Assembly (NCBI GenBank): GCA_963837805.1
Contig: CAWIOU010000018.1
Coordinates: 1 to 64,000 of the forward strand
Direction of reading: 5' to 3'
Source of the DNA: Bog-756 sp963837805
Lineage (GTDB): Bacteria > Actinomycetota > Acidimicrobiia > Acidimicrobiales > RAAP-2
DNA: 64,000 nt
Part shown: one piece after another, positions 46,011-54,938 of the stretch
How positions within the stretch are numbered: position 1 is the first letter of the stretch
Layout: the number at the start of each line of letters is the position of its first letter
Made by a program: the position numbers and the translations under genes
Notes under the pieces: model-generated
What the model was told of the DNA's origin: nothing
The model's input: the letters and a program-made list of their open reading frames with translations, nothing else
Database searches by the model: none

Positions 46011-46793
46011 GTGTCCGCCAACGTGTCCACCCCCGCCTTCGAGGGACCGGTCGACCTCCTCCTCCAGCTGGTCAGCAACCACGAGGTGGAGATCTTCGAC
46101 ATCCCCCTGGCCTCGGTGGTCGACGCCTTCGTGGCCGAGGTGGCCACCTGGGAGGCGGTCGACCTCCAGACCCTGTCGGAATTCCTGGTCATCGCGGCCC
46201 TGCTCATCGAGCTCAAGTCGCGCCGGCTGCTTCCCGGGCCCGACGATGTGGATCCCGACGAGGAGCTGATCGGTTGGGAGGAGCGGGACCTGCTCATGGC
46301 CCGACTCCTCGAGTGCCAGGCCTACGCGGCGGCCGCCGACGGGTTCGCCGTGCTCATGGAACAGGCCGCCCGCTCGGTCCCCCGGACGGCCGGGATCGAC
46401 GACGACCTGGCCGTCGGGGCCCCCGACCTGCTCGAGGGAGTGACGCCCGACCAGGTGGCCGCGGCCTTCCTGCGGGCCACCGCCGAACGGCCGGTGCCCA
46501 CGGTCGACCTCTACCACGTGACCGTCGACTCGGTCACGGTCGCCGATGCCGTGGCCGACCTCGAGCTCCGCCTGCCGGTGATGGGCCGGGCCACCTTCCG
46601 GGCCCTCACCGGTCACCTGACCACCCGCATCGAGATCATCGTGCGGTTCCTCGCCCTCCTCGAACTGTGCAAGCGGGGGCGGGTCGCCCTCGACCAGGGC
46701 CACACCTTCGGGGACCTCGAGGTGGAGTGGATGTCCGACGCCGGCCAGCCGGTGTCGGTCGGTGTCGGCCCCTACGACGAGTACGAGGGCTGA
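46011..46793 (+). CDS. scpA: segregation and condensation protein ScpA
   Basis: ScpA is the kleisin subunit of the bacterial SMC-ScpAB condensin. The 260-residue protein begins with the conserved FEGPVDLLLQLVSNHEVEIFDIPLASV (given here as FEGPVDLLLQL and EVEIFDIPLASV), continues FLVIAALLIELKSRRLLPG, and ends with the winged-helix IEIIVRFLALLELCKRGRV. The GTG start lies just before this motif. scpB starts 5 bp after its stop, so the two are co-transcribed. Confidence 0.95.
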   Translation: MSANVSTPAFEGPVDLLLQLVSNHEVEIFDIPLASVVDAFVAEVATWEAVDLQTLSEFLVIAALLIELKSRRLLPGPDDVDPDEELIGWEERDLLMARLLECQAYAAAADGFAVLMEQAARSVPRTAGIDDDLAVGAPDLLEGVTPDQVAAAFLRATAERPVPTVDLYHVTVDSVTVADAVADLELRLPVMGRATFRALTGHLTTRIEIIVRFLALLELCKRGRVALDQGHTFGDLEVEWMSDAGQPVSVGVGPYDEYEG

Positions 46794-46798
46794 GGACG

Positions 46799-47368
46799 AT
46801 GCTGTCGCCGGAGGCCAGGGCCATCGATGCCGTCCTGATCGTGGCCGTCGAACCGGTGTCACCGGGTCTGCTGGCCGAGCTGCTCGAGCTGCCGGTGGAG
46901 CAGGTCGAGGGCTTCTGCGACGAGCTGGCCGAAGCGTGCCGGACCGAGGGCCGGGGGTTCGAGGTGGTCCGGATCGCCGGCGGCTACCGCATCCAGACCC
47001 ACCCCGATCTGGCCTCCCACGTCGAGAAGTTCGCCAACGTGGGCGTGTCCTCCCGGCTGTCGGCCGCCGCCCTCGAGACCCTGGCCATCGTGGCCTACAA
47101 GCAGCCGGTGTCGCGGGCCCAGATCGCCGCCCTGCGCGGGGTCAACGTCGACGGGGTGGTCCGCCTCCTCGAACACCGCGGCTACATCGCCGCCGTCGGG
47201 CGGGCTCCCGGTCCGGGCCAGGCCGTCCTCTACGCCACCACCGACGCCTTCCTCGAGCGGCTCGGACTCGACCGTCTCGATCAGCTGCCGCCGGTCGAGG
47301 ACCTGCTCCCCGGGCCCGAGGCCGTGGCCGAGCTCGAGGAGCAGATGCGCCCGGTGGGGGATGGCTGA
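46799..47368 (+). CDS. scpB: segregation and condensation protein ScpB
   Basis: ScpB is the winged-helix dimer that binds ScpA in condensin. The 189-residue protein carries the family signatures SAAALETLAIVAYKQPVSRAQI, broken here as SAAALETLAI and AYKQPVSRAQI, then LRGVNVDGVVRLLEHRGYI and PGPGQAVLYATTDAFLERLGL. Its stop overlaps the start of the pseudouridine synthase gene by 8 bp. Confidence 0.95.
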   Translation: MLSPEARAIDAVLIVAVEPVSPGLLAELLELPVEQVEGFCDELAEACRTEGRGFEVVRIAGGYRIQTHPDLASHVEKFANVGVSSRLSAAALETLAIVAYKQPVSRAQIAALRGVNVDGVVRLLEHRGYIAAVGRAPGPGQAVLYATTDAFLERLGLDRLDQLPPVEDLLPGPEAVAELEEQMRPVGDG

Positions 47369-48149
47369 CGGTCCCCCTGCACCCCTGTCCACCGGAGAGC
47401 GGCTGCAGAAGGTGTTGGCCCGGGTCGGTGTCGGCTCCCGGCGGGTGTGCGAAGGACTGATCCTCGACGGCCGGGTGACGGTCAACGGCGAGGTGCCGGT
47501 GCTCGGCCGCCGGGTGGAGCCGTCGGTCGACCGGGTGGAGCTCGACGGGGTGCCGCTCCCCGTGCAACCCGGGCTCGTCCACTACCTGCTCAACAAACCG
47601 GCCGGGGTGGTCAGCACCGCCGAGGACACCCACGGCCGACCGGTGGTGGTCTCCCTGGTGCCCGAGGACCCGCGGGTGTTCCCGGTCGGGCGCCTGGACA
47701 TGGACTCCGAGGGCCTGATCCTCCTCACCAACGACGGTGACCTGACCCACCGGCTCACCCACCCCTCGTTCGGGGTCCCGAAGGAGTACCTCGTCGAGGT
47801 GGAAGGTGAACCCACGGCCGGCGAGGTCAGCCGGCTCCGCCGGGGGGTGGATCTCGACGACGGCCCCACGGCGCCGGCACGGGTGGCGGTGGTGGCCCCG
47901 ACCCTGCTGCGCATCGTCATCCACGAGGGTCGCAACCGTCAGGTCCGGCGGATGTGCGAGGCGGTGGGTCACCCGGTCCTCCGCCTGGTCAGGACCCGCA
48001 TCGGGCCGATCGCCGATCCCTCGCTGAGCCCGGGGACGTACCGTCCCCTCTCCTTCGACGAGGTGCGCAGCCTGGCCGCGGCCGCCCTACCGGTGGACCC
48101 GGCAGGCCCGGGTGGCGGGGGAGCAGGCCCGTCCGAGGCCGGTGACTAA
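47361..48149 (+). CDS. rluB: RluB/RsuA-type rRNA pseudouridine synthase
   Basis: The 262-residue enzyme isomerises a uridine in 23S or 16S rRNA. An S4 domain (about 12-58, ERLQKVLARVGVGSRRVCE) precedes the catalytic domain with the aspartate in GRLDMDSEGLILLTNDG (about 111-127), the KEYLVEVEG strand and EGRNRQVRRMCEAVGHPV. Position after scpB is typical and favours RluB. The C-terminal 25 residues are low-complexity Gly, Pro and Ala. Confidence 0.92.
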   Translation: MADGPPAPLSTGERLQKVLARVGVGSRRVCEGLILDGRVTVNGEVPVLGRRVEPSVDRVELDGVPLPVQPGLVHYLLNKPAGVVSTAEDTHGRPVVVSLVPEDPRVFPVGRLDMDSEGLILLTNDGDLTHRLTHPSFGVPKEYLVEVEGEPTAGEVSRLRRGVDLDDGPTAPARVAVVAPTLLRIVIHEGRNRQVRRMCEAVGHPVLRLVRTRIGPIADPSLSPGTYRPLSFDEVRSLAAAALPVDPAGPGGGGAGPSEAGD

Positions 48150-48161
48150 CATGCCTGGCTG

Positions 48162-48530
48162 ATGCCACCGACCGTCCGAGCCGTGCGCGGCGCAACCACT
48201 GTCGACCGCGACACCCCCGAGGCCATCACCGAGCGGGTGGTCGCCCTGCTCGGGCAGATCCTCGACCGCAACGACCTGGTCGAGGACGACATCATCTCCA
48301 TTCTGTTCACCGCCACCGAGGACATCGTGTCCACGTTCCCGGCCACGGCCGCCCGATCCATGGGACTGGGGGCGGTTCCGCTGATCTGTGCCCGCGAGCT
48401 GGCCATCACCGGGTCGGTCGACCACTGCATCCGGGTCATGCTGCACGTGACCACCGAGCACTCCCGGGACCAGATCCACCACGTCTATCTCGAGGGGGCT
48501 CAGGGACTCCGTGACGACCTCCCCGACTGA
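48162..48530 (+). CDS. aroH: chorismate mutase, AroH class
   Basis: The 122-residue monofunctional AroH-type mutase converts chorismate to prephenate. Active-site segments are RAVRGATTVDRDTPEAI (Arg-7-type residue), ISILFTATEDIVSTFPATAA, PLICARELAITGS (Cys/Glu/Arg) and IRVMLHVTTEH. Its last 20 bp overlap the start of tyrA, which uses its product. Confidence 0.95.
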   Translation: MPPTVRAVRGATTVDRDTPEAITERVVALLGQILDRNDLVEDDIISILFTATEDIVSTFPATAARSMGLGAVPLICARELAITGSVDHCIRVMLHVTTEHSRDQIHHVYLEGAQGLRDDLPD

Positions 48531-49662
48531 GGATCCGGGGGGAGGTGGGGCAGCCGAGCCGGTCGGCGGAGGGCGCCTCCGCACCCCGGGCCGAGCCATG
48601 ATCTTCGGAACCGGGCTCATCGGGGGATCGGTGGGTATGGCCCTGCGCAACCAGGGATGGTGGGTGAGCGGGGTGGATACCGCCGACGACGTGGCCGCCC
48701 GGGCCGTCGAGGTGGGCGCCCTGTCCGACGTGGGCGTCGACCACCGGGCCGACCTGGTGGTGGTGGCCACCCCGGTCCATGCCGCCGGCAAGATCATCGC
48801 CGGCATCCTGGCCTCGCCCGAGTGGAGCCCGAATGCGGTCATCACCGATGTGGGGGGTGTGAAGGGTCCGCTGCTGGCCACCATCGACCATCCCTACTTC
48901 GTCGGCGGCCACCCCATGGCCGGATCGGAGCAGGTCGGCCTGGACGGGGCCTCGGCCGAGCTCTTCGTGGGCGCCACCTGGGTCCTGACCCCGACCGAGG
49001 TGACCGACCCGGCGGCCTACGCCCTGGTCCGCAATGTGCTGGCCGACCTCGGGGCCAACGTGGTGGCCCTGGCCCCGTTCCAGCACGACGCCCTGGTGGC
49101 GGTGGTGTCCCACGTCCCCCACCTGACCGCGGCCACCCTCATGGACCTGGCCGCCGGCCTCGGCGAGGAGCATGCCGCGCTCCTCCAGCTGGCGGCGGGC
49201 GGGTTCCGGGACATGACCCGGATCGCCGCCGGCAATCCGGCCATCTGGCTCGATATCTGCGAGGACAATGCCGGAGCCATCATCGAGACCCTCGACCTGC
49301 TCATCGACGCCCTCGGGGCCATGCGCCGCCGGGTGGCCGAGCACGATCACGAATCGCTGCTCGCCGTGCTGAAGCGGGCGTCCGACGCCCGTCGGGCCCT
49401 CAGCCAGCGGGCCCCTCTGCCCGAGGAGCTGGTCGAGGTACGCATCCCGGTGCCCGACCGGACCGGGATGATCGCCGAGATCACCGTCCTCGTCACCGAG
49501 CTCGGCATCAACATCGTCGACCTGGAGATCGCCCATTCGGTGGCCGGCAACCAGGGGGTCATGGTGGTGGTGGTGGACCAGCTGTCGGCGCCCACCCTCC
49601 TGGCCACGTTGTCGGGCCGGGGCTACCGGGCCACCAGCACCCCGGTGGGTCCGATCCCGTGA
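48511..49662 (+). CDS. tyrA: prephenate dehydrogenase with C-terminal ACT domain
   Basis: This 383-residue enzyme oxidatively decarboxylates prephenate in tyrosine synthesis. The NAD-binding motif IFGTGLIGGSVGMAL is at about 31-45, the active-site HPMAGSEQVGLDGA at about 134-147 and SHVPHLTAATLM at about 204-215. An ACT domain (about 308-380, VRIPVPDRTGMIAEITVL) probably gives feedback control by tyrosine. The GTG start overlaps aroH by 20 bp and the stop overlaps aroA (GTGA). Confidence 0.95.
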   Translation: MTTSPTEDPGGGGAAEPVGGGRLRTPGRAMIFGTGLIGGSVGMALRNQGWWVSGVDTADDVAARAVEVGALSDVGVDHRADLVVVATPVHAAGKIIAGILASPEWSPNAVITDVGGVKGPLLATIDHPYFVGGHPMAGSEQVGLDGASAELFVGATWVLTPTEVTDPAAYALVRNVLADLGANVVALAPFQHDALVAVVSHVPHLTAATLMDLAAGLGEEHAALLQLAAGGFRDMTRIAAGNPAIWLDICEDNAGAIIETLDLLIDALGAMRRRVAEHDHESLLAVLKRASDARRALSQRAPLPEELVEVRIPVPDRTGMIAEITVLVTELGINIVDLEIAHSVAGNQGVMVVVVDQLSAPTLLATLSGRGYRATSTPVGPIP

Positions 49663-51008
49663 CCGGGCCCCCGACGACCGGCCCCGGTGCGCCGGACGCG
49701 GCCGCCGGCACCATCACGGTCCGCGGGGGCGTAGCCCTGACCGGCACCCTCGAGGTCCCCGGGGACAAGTCCATCTCCCACCGGGCGCTGCTCCTCGCCG
49801 CCCTGGGCGAGGGCACCTCGACCATTGCCGGCCTTTCGCCGGGGGACGACGTGGTCCGCACCCGGACGGCCATCGAGGCCCTCGGGGCCGGGGTGGAGGA
49901 CGACGGCCCGACCGTGGTCGTCCACGGGGGCCGTTCGCGGTTGCAGGCCCCGGCCCACGATCTCGATCTGGGCAACTCGGGGACGGGCATGCGCCTGCTG
50001 GCCGGCATCGCCGCCACGCTGGCCGGGACCACCACCCTGACCGGGGACGATTCGCTGCGGGGCCGGCCCATGGACCGGGTCGCCGATCCGCTGACCAGGA
50101 TGGGGGCACGGGTGACCGGCCGCGGCGAGCAGGTCCTCCCACCGGTGGCCGTCACCGGGGGCCCGCTGCAGGGCATCACCTACACCCCGCCGGTGGCCAG
50201 CGCCCAGGTCAAGTCGGCCATCCTGCTGGCCGGCCTGGCCGCCGACGGCGAGACGGTGGTGGCCGAGCCGGTGGCCACCAGGGCCTACACCGAGGAGATG
50301 CTGGCCGCCGCCGGCGCCGCCGTCTCCATCGAGTCGGTCGGGGTCGGCCGGGTGATACGGATCGGTCGGAGCAGCCTCAGCTGCGGTGCCTACACCGTGC
50401 CCGGCGATCCCAGCCAGGCCGCCTTCTGGCTGGTGGGGAGCGTGATCATCCCCGGCAGTCTGGTGACGGTGGTCGGTCTCGACCTCAGCATCGAGCGGCT
50501 CGGGTTCGTCGGGGTGCTCCGGCGGATGGGGGCGACCATCGAGGTCGAGGAGTCCGGCAACGGCACCGGGTCGCTGACCGCCTACTACGCCCTCCTGCAC
50601 GGCACCACCGTGGAGGCCGCGGAGATCCCCTCGCTCGACGAGGTGCCCATCCTGGCCGTGGCCGCGGCCTCCGCCGTCGGCACCACCCGGTTCTCCGACG
50701 TCGGCGAGCTGCGGGTGAAGGAATCCGATCGCCTGGCCGGGACCGCCGAACTGGTGGGGGCGTTCGGCGGGGAGGCCCGGGTCGAAGGCGACGATCTGGT
50801 GGTCGAGGGAGGCGGCGGCCCGCTGCGGCCGGGACGGGTGGATGCCCGGGGGGACCACCGCGTGGCCATGGCCGCCGCCGTGGCCGCCGCCGCCTGCCCG
50901 GCCGTGGGCGACCTCACCACCATCGCCGGATGGGAATCGGTGGGGACGAGCTATCCGGGCTTCTCCGACGACCTGTCCACGCTCAGGACGGGCTCGGCGG
51001 GCTCATGA
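49659..51008 (+). CDS. aroA: 5-enolpyruvylshikimate-3-phosphate synthase
   Basis: The 449-residue enzyme catalyses the sixth shikimate step. Signatures are VPGDKSISHRALLLAALGEG (about 33-52), the LGNSGTGMRLLAG motif (about 108-120), YTVPGDPSQAAFWLVG, and SDVGELRVKESDRLAGTA near the C-terminus with GDHRVAMA. The start is a GTG overlapping the tyrA stop, and its own stop overlaps the cmk ATG. Glycine at the LGNSGTG position marks a usual class II-like actinobacterial enzyme; I do not predict glyphosate response. Confidence 0.95.
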   Translation: MTGPPTTGPGAPDAAAGTITVRGGVALTGTLEVPGDKSISHRALLLAALGEGTSTIAGLSPGDDVVRTRTAIEALGAGVEDDGPTVVVHGGRSRLQAPAHDLDLGNSGTGMRLLAGIAATLAGTTTLTGDDSLRGRPMDRVADPLTRMGARVTGRGEQVLPPVAVTGGPLQGITYTPPVASAQVKSAILLAGLAADGETVVAEPVATRAYTEEMLAAAGAAVSIESVGVGRVIRIGRSSLSCGAYTVPGDPSQAAFWLVGSVIIPGSLVTVVGLDLSIERLGFVGVLRRMGATIEVEESGNGTGSLTAYYALLHGTTVEAAEIPSLDEVPILAVAAASAVGTTRFSDVGELRVKESDRLAGTAELVGAFGGEARVEGDDLVVEGGGGPLRPGRVDARGDHRVAMAAAVAAAACPAVGDLTTIAGWESVGTSYPGFSDDLSTLRTGSAGS

Positions 51009-51637
51009 GCGCTCCGGGCACCAGCGTCGCCGCCCATCCGGTGATTGCCATCGACGGGCCGGCCGGGTCCGGCAAGTCCACGCTGTCCCGGGCCCTGGCC
51101 GCCCGCCTGGGGGTCGACCGCCTGGACACCGGGGCCATGTACCGGGCGGTGGCCTGGGCCGCGCTCGACCGCCACCTCGATCCGGGCGACCGGGAGGCCG
51201 TGGCCGAGCTGGCCCGGTCCCTCGTGCTCACCGTCGGCGAGCGGGTCGAAGTGGACGGAACCGATGTCACCGACGCCATCCGCGGACCCGAGGTGAATGG
51301 GGCGGTGTCGGTGGTGGCCGCCAATGCCGGCGTGCGGTCGGTGCTGGTCGGGCGCCAGCGTCAATGGGTGGCCCAACGGGGGGGCGGGGTCGTCGAAGGC
51401 CGGGACATCGGCTCGGTCGTCTTCCCCGATGCCGAGGTCAAGATCTATCTGACCGCCTCCCCCGACGAGCGGGCCCGACGGAGGCCGGAGGAGGGTTCCG
51501 ACGCCCTCTCCCGGCGCGACCGGCTCGACAGCACCAGGTCGGTGTCGCCCCTGGGGGTGGCCGAGGGTGCTCGGGTGGTCGACACCACCGGGCGCAAGGT
51601 CGAGGACATCGTGGACGAGGTGGTGACATGGCTGTGA
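51005..51637 (+). CDS. cmk: cytidylate kinase
   Basis: The 210-residue kinase phosphorylates CMP and dCMP. The P-loop GPAGSGKSTLSRALA is at about 18-32, then LDTGAMYRAVAW and the CMP-binding GRDIGSVVFPDAEVKIYLTA. The LID region ARRRPEEGSDALSRRDRLDSTR is about 12-15 residues shorter than in the usual 225-residue enzymes, although the key arginines remain. ATGA overlap with aroA and a 10-bp overlap with plsC place it in the middle of the operon. Confidence 0.94.
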   Translation: MSAPGTSVAAHPVIAIDGPAGSGKSTLSRALAARLGVDRLDTGAMYRAVAWAALDRHLDPGDREAVAELARSLVLTVGERVEVDGTDVTDAIRGPEVNGAVSVVAANAGVRSVLVGRQRQWVAQRGGGVVEGRDIGSVVFPDAEVKIYLTASPDERARRRPEEGSDALSRRDRLDSTRSVSPLGVAEGARVVDTTGRKVEDIVDEVVTWL

Positions 51638-52344
51638 GCCAGACGACCGAGGCCGACGACGGCCACGAGCCGGCCGCGGCCGAGATGCGGGTGGACACCC
51701 GGTTCACCCCCATCTACCGGTTCCTGCGGGTCCTCGTCCACGGCCTCAACCGGCTCTTCTTCCGGACGACGGTCGAAGGGTCCGACTTGGTCCCCGACAC
51801 CGGCCCGGTGATCATCGCCCCGGTACACCGTTCCTTCATCGACTTCTTCGTGGCTTCCGAGGTCACCGACCGGAAGCTGCACTACATGGCCAAGGACAGT
51901 CTGTGGAAGAGCGGGCTGCTGGCCCGGATCCTCCCCGCCGTCGGCGCCTTCCCGGTGCACCGGGAGTCGGCTGACCGGGAGGCGCTCCGCCGCGCCCAGC
52001 AGGTGCTCGAAGCAGGGGAGGTGCTGATCCTCTTTCCCGAGGGCGAACGCCGGTCCGGGCCGGTGGTGGAGGATCTGCACGAGGGCGTCGCCTTCCTGGC
52101 CGCTCGCACCGGGGCCACGGTGATCCCGGTCGGGATCGGTGGTTCGGCCTCGGTGATGCCCAAGGGGAAACGTCTGCCCCGGCCCCGGCACATCCACCTG
52201 GTGGTGGGCGAGCCCATCGCGCCCCCGGCCCGTACCGGCGGGGGCCGCATCTCGAGGAGCCGGATCCATCAGCTGACCGACGCGCTGACCGAGTCGATCC
52301 AGGCCCTCTACGACCGGTCGGTGGCCGTCACCAAACGCTACTGA
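51628..52344 (+). CDS. plsC: 1-acyl-sn-glycerol-3-phosphate acyltransferase
   Basis: This 238-residue PlsC-type enzyme adds the second acyl chain to form phosphatidic acid. The catalytic HX4D is APVHRSFIDFF (HRSFID), and the substrate motif is ILFPEGERRSGP, with VIPVGIGGS as motif IV. The N-terminal 30 residues are polar, then one hydrophobic stretch (about 35-50). Its ATG lies within the end of cmk (10-bp overlap), so it belongs to the aromatic/cmk operon. Its stop is the end of that gene chain. Confidence 0.92.
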   Translation: MAVSQTTEADDGHEPAAAEMRVDTRFTPIYRFLRVLVHGLNRLFFRTTVEGSDLVPDTGPVIIAPVHRSFIDFFVASEVTDRKLHYMAKDSLWKSGLLARILPAVGAFPVHRESADREALRRAQQVLEAGEVLILFPEGERRSGPVVEDLHEGVAFLAARTGATVIPVGIGGSASVMPKGKRLPRPRHIHLVVGEPIAPPARTGGGRISRSRIHQLTDALTESIQALYDRSVAVTKRY

Positions 52345-52383
52345 GGCGACTGAACCGGTCGGGTCGACCGCGCCCGCGTCGGG

Positions 52384-53232
52384 TCAGGCCCGCTGGCGGT
52401 TCTCCTTCATGACCCGGAGCCAGGTGGTCCCGATCACCCGCCCGTACTGCAGCCCGAAAATCAGGTTGCCGCCCTTCTTCGAGGTGCCCGACGCCCGCGG
52501 ATGCCACACCGTGGGCTGCTGGGTGATCCGCCAGCCCCGGTTCGAAGCGGTGATCACCACTTCGGCCGTCTGGTACTGGTCCTGGATCAGGTGGGGGGCG
52601 ATGTCGTTGAGCAACTCGATCTTGAAGGCCCGGTAGCCGTTGGAGGAATCGGTCAGGTCCTGGTGCGAGATGCCGTTCAGGATGGATGCGTAGAGGTGCA
52701 CACCGGCCTGGCGGAACCGGTCGGTGGTGTGGTCGACCCCGAGCCGGCGGGAGGCGATGACGAAATCCGACTCGTCATCCAGCAGGGGCTGCACCATCGA
52801 CGCCAGCTCGGCGGGATCGTTCTGGCCGTCGGCGTCGAGGGTGACGACGTAGCGGACGCCGTAGGACGCGGCCAGCTCGTAGCCGAGCTTGAGCGCCGCT
52901 CCCTGTCCCAGGTTCACCGGGAGGATGCAGGTGTACACGCCGGCATCGAGGGCCACACCGGCCGTGTTGTCGGTGCCGCCGTCCACGATGACCAGCGTCG
53001 ACACCTCGACGTCCCCGACCATGGTGGGCATGGCCTTGAGCACGTCGCCGATGTTCTGCTCTTCCTGATAGGCGGCGATGAGGCCCAGGATGGGACCGAA
53101 CCGGGCGTTCGGATACCGCTCGGCGAAGTCGGCCTTCGCCCGGTCGAGAGCGAACTTCTGGAGCTCGGCCACCCGTTTGCGCCCCCGCGAGTCGGGACGG
53201 GTGATCCATCGGTGCCGTTGGGTGGGGGACAT
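52384..53232 (-). CDS. GT2 family glycosyltransferase (dolichol-phosphate-sugar synthase-like)
   Basis: The 282-residue protein has a GT-A fold of family 2: ILGLIAAYQEEQNIGDVLKA at the start of the domain (about 50-69), VSTLVIVDGGTDNT, and the DXD-type VVTLDADGQNDPAEL. The later part, SSNGYRAFKIELL and YQTAEVVITASNRGW, resembles polyprenyl-phosphate mannose/glucose synthases. It has no membrane helix, so it is likely soluble or peripheral. Its ATG overlaps the stop of the HD gene (TGATG on the minus strand), so the pair is co-translated. The sugar and acceptor are unknown. Confidence 0.85.
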   Translation of the reverse strand: MSPTQRHRWITRPDSRGRKRVAELQKFALDRAKADFAERYPNARFGPILGLIAAYQEEQNIGDVLKAMPTMVGDVEVSTLVIVDGGTDNTAGVALDAGVYTCILPVNLGQGAALKLGYELAASYGVRYVVTLDADGQNDPAELASMVQPLLDDESDFVIASRRLGVDHTTDRFRQAGVHLYASILNGISHQDLTDSSNGYRAFKIELLNDIAPHLIQDQYQTAEVVITASNRGWRITQQPTVWHPRASGTSKKGGNLIFGLQYGRVIGTTWLRVMKENRQRA

Positions 53233-53801
53233 CAGATCACGAACTTGGGGTTGTCGAAGACGGCCCGGATCCTGGCCTCGAAATGCGCCAGGGGCTCGGT
53301 GGGGTAGTCCGGGTCGAAGCTGTTCTGGTCCCACTCGTCGGCGAACTGCTCGGCCAACTCGAACCAGGGTTCCTCCCGGTACCGCTCCCGCATGTCGGGG
53401 TCCAGGTCGAAGTGGTGGTAGTAGTGGCGGCCCTGGAAGTCCTGGTGGGCGGCGATGGCCGCCGTGACCTCGGAGCGGACGTAGGGGCGCAGGATCTCGG
53501 CGGCGATGCGGGGGTGGTTGGGCACGCAGACCGCCTTGCCGATGTCGTGGCACAGGGAGGCCACCACCATCTCGTCGTCGGCACCGGCCCGCTCGGCCCG
53601 GGTGGCGGTCTGCAGGCAGTGGGTCAGCTGGTCGACGGCGAACCCGTCGTAGACGTCGGACAACGACTCGAGCATCGCCAGGACCCGGTCGGCGACCCGG
53701 GTCTGGTTCTTCATCGTCTCGGTGCCGATCACCATCCACTCGTCACGGGTCGAGACGTCCATCCGGGTGAACGAGGTCTGAGCAGCCGTCGATGTCGTCA
53801 T
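53232..53801 (-). CDS. HD-domain protein, PhnZ/MIOX-like oxygenase type
   Basis: The 189-residue protein has the HD pattern of the PhnZ-like mixed-valent di-iron oxygenases: DQLTHCLQTATRAERAGADD (about 56-75), SLCHDIGKA (about 82-90), VTAAIAAHQDFQGRHYYHHF (about 109-128) and a downstream aspartate in FADEWDQNSFDPDYP. Known members cleave C-P bonds of hydroxylated phosphonates; others are phosphohydrolases, and I cannot tell which applies here. The tight coupling to a GT2 suggests that both act on one metabolite. The ATG at 53801 lies 6 nt after GAGAAT, a near-match to the leaderless -10. Confidence 0.78.
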   Translation of the reverse strand: MTTSTAAQTSFTRMDVSTRDEWMVIGTETMKNQTRVADRVLAMLESLSDVYDGFAVDQLTHCLQTATRAERAGADDEMVVASLCHDIGKAVCVPNHPRIAAEILRPYVRSEVTAAIAAHQDFQGRHYYHHFDLDPDMRERYREEPWFELAEQFADEWDQNSFDPDYPTEPLAHFEARIRAVFDNPKFVI

Positions 53802-53843
53802 GGCGTCATTCTCGCACCAAATCGCGCCCTTTGGCACCTGTGT

Positions 53844-54932
53844 TCAGCCGGCCAGCTGTTCGAGCACGTCGGAGGCCGCAGTGTCGCGGTCCTCGGACAG
53901 CGCCCGGGTCCCCGCTTCCCCGCCGTTGGCATCGGCGCCGGGCGCAGGACCGACGGGCACGCCGTTGACCAGGCACAGCGCGGCCTCGAGGCCCCGCAGC
54001 AGCTCGCGCAGCTCGGGCGGCGGCGGGAAGTACTCCTCTTCGACGGTGACCGGTGACCGCTGCACCCCGTGGACCGGATTGAGCCGCTCGACCACCGCGT
54101 CGACCAGGGCCTCGGGCGCCGACGCCCCGGCGGTGACCCCGACGGTGCCGACCAGGTCGTCGGGCAGCTCGGAGGCGTCGTTGACCCGGACCACCCGGGG
54201 ACAGCCGAAGGCCACCGCCACCTGTTCGAGGGCCACGGTATTGGACGAGTTCTCCGAACCGATGACCACCACGGCGTCGACCTGGCCGGCCACCGCCTTG
54301 AGCGCCGCCTGCCGGTTGGTGGTGGCGAAGCAGAGATCGCTGCGATTGGGCATCCACAGATCGGGGAACCGCTCCCGGGCCCGATCCACGATCCCGGCCC
54401 ACTCGTCGTGGCTGAGGGTGGTCTGGGCCAACAGGGCCACCATGGGTCCGGCGCCGTCCTCGTGGTCGAGGTCGAGCTCGTCCACGTCGCCGACCCGCTC
54501 GAGCAGGCGCACCGACTCGGGGGCCACGGCCATGGTGCCCACCGCCTCCTCGTGGCCGTGATGGCCGACGTAGAGGATGGTGTACCCCTTGCGGGCCCGG
54601 ACCTTGAGCTCGTGATGGACCTTGGTCACCAGCGGGCAGACGGCATCGACCACCACCCGGCCCTGGGTCCGGGCGGAGGTGACCACCCCGGGTGCGGAGC
54701 CGTGGGCCGACAGCATGAGCGGGGCGCCGGCGGGCACCTCGTCGACATCGTCCACGAAGACGACCCCCCGGGCCCGGAATTGGTCCACCACGTGACGGTT
54801 GTGGACGATCTCGTGGTAGCAGTAGACCGGTGGCTCGAAGACCCGGACCATCCAGGCCAGGGCCTTGATCGCTTTCTCCACCCCGGCACAGAAACCCCGC
54901 GGCTCGGCGAGCAGCACTCGATCGACGGGCAC
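53844..54932 (-). CDS. ispH: 4-hydroxy-3-methylbut-2-enyl diphosphate reductase
   Basis: IspH carries out the last step of the MEP isoprenoid pathway, giving IPP and DMAPP through a [4Fe-4S] cluster. The three cluster cysteines are in EPRGFCAGVEKA, VDAVCPLVTKVH and SDLCFATTNRQ, and the substrate-binding ENSSNT and GASAPE motifs are present. The C-terminal 40 residues, rich in Gly, Ala and Asp, are extra. Two consecutive GTG codons begin the frame; I chose the second (54932) because TAGCCT ends exactly 6 nt before it. It is divergent from the DUF512 gene. Confidence 0.95.
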   Translation of the reverse strand: MPVDRVLLAEPRGFCAGVEKAIKALAWMVRVFEPPVYCYHEIVHNRHVVDQFRARGVVFVDDVDEVPAGAPLMLSAHGSAPGVVTSARTQGRVVVDAVCPLVTKVHHELKVRARKGYTILYVGHHGHEEAVGTMAVAPESVRLLERVGDVDELDLDHEDGAGPMVALLAQTTLSHDEWAGIVDRARERFPDLWMPNRSDLCFATTNRQAALKAVAGQVDAVVVIGSENSSNTVALEQVAVAFGCPRVVRVNDASELPDDLVGTVGVTAGASAPEALVDAVVERLNPVHGVQRSPVTVEEEYFPPPPELRELLRGLEAALCLVNGVPVGPAPGADANGGEAGTRALSEDRDTAASDVLEQLAG

Positions 54933-54938
54933 CACCTC

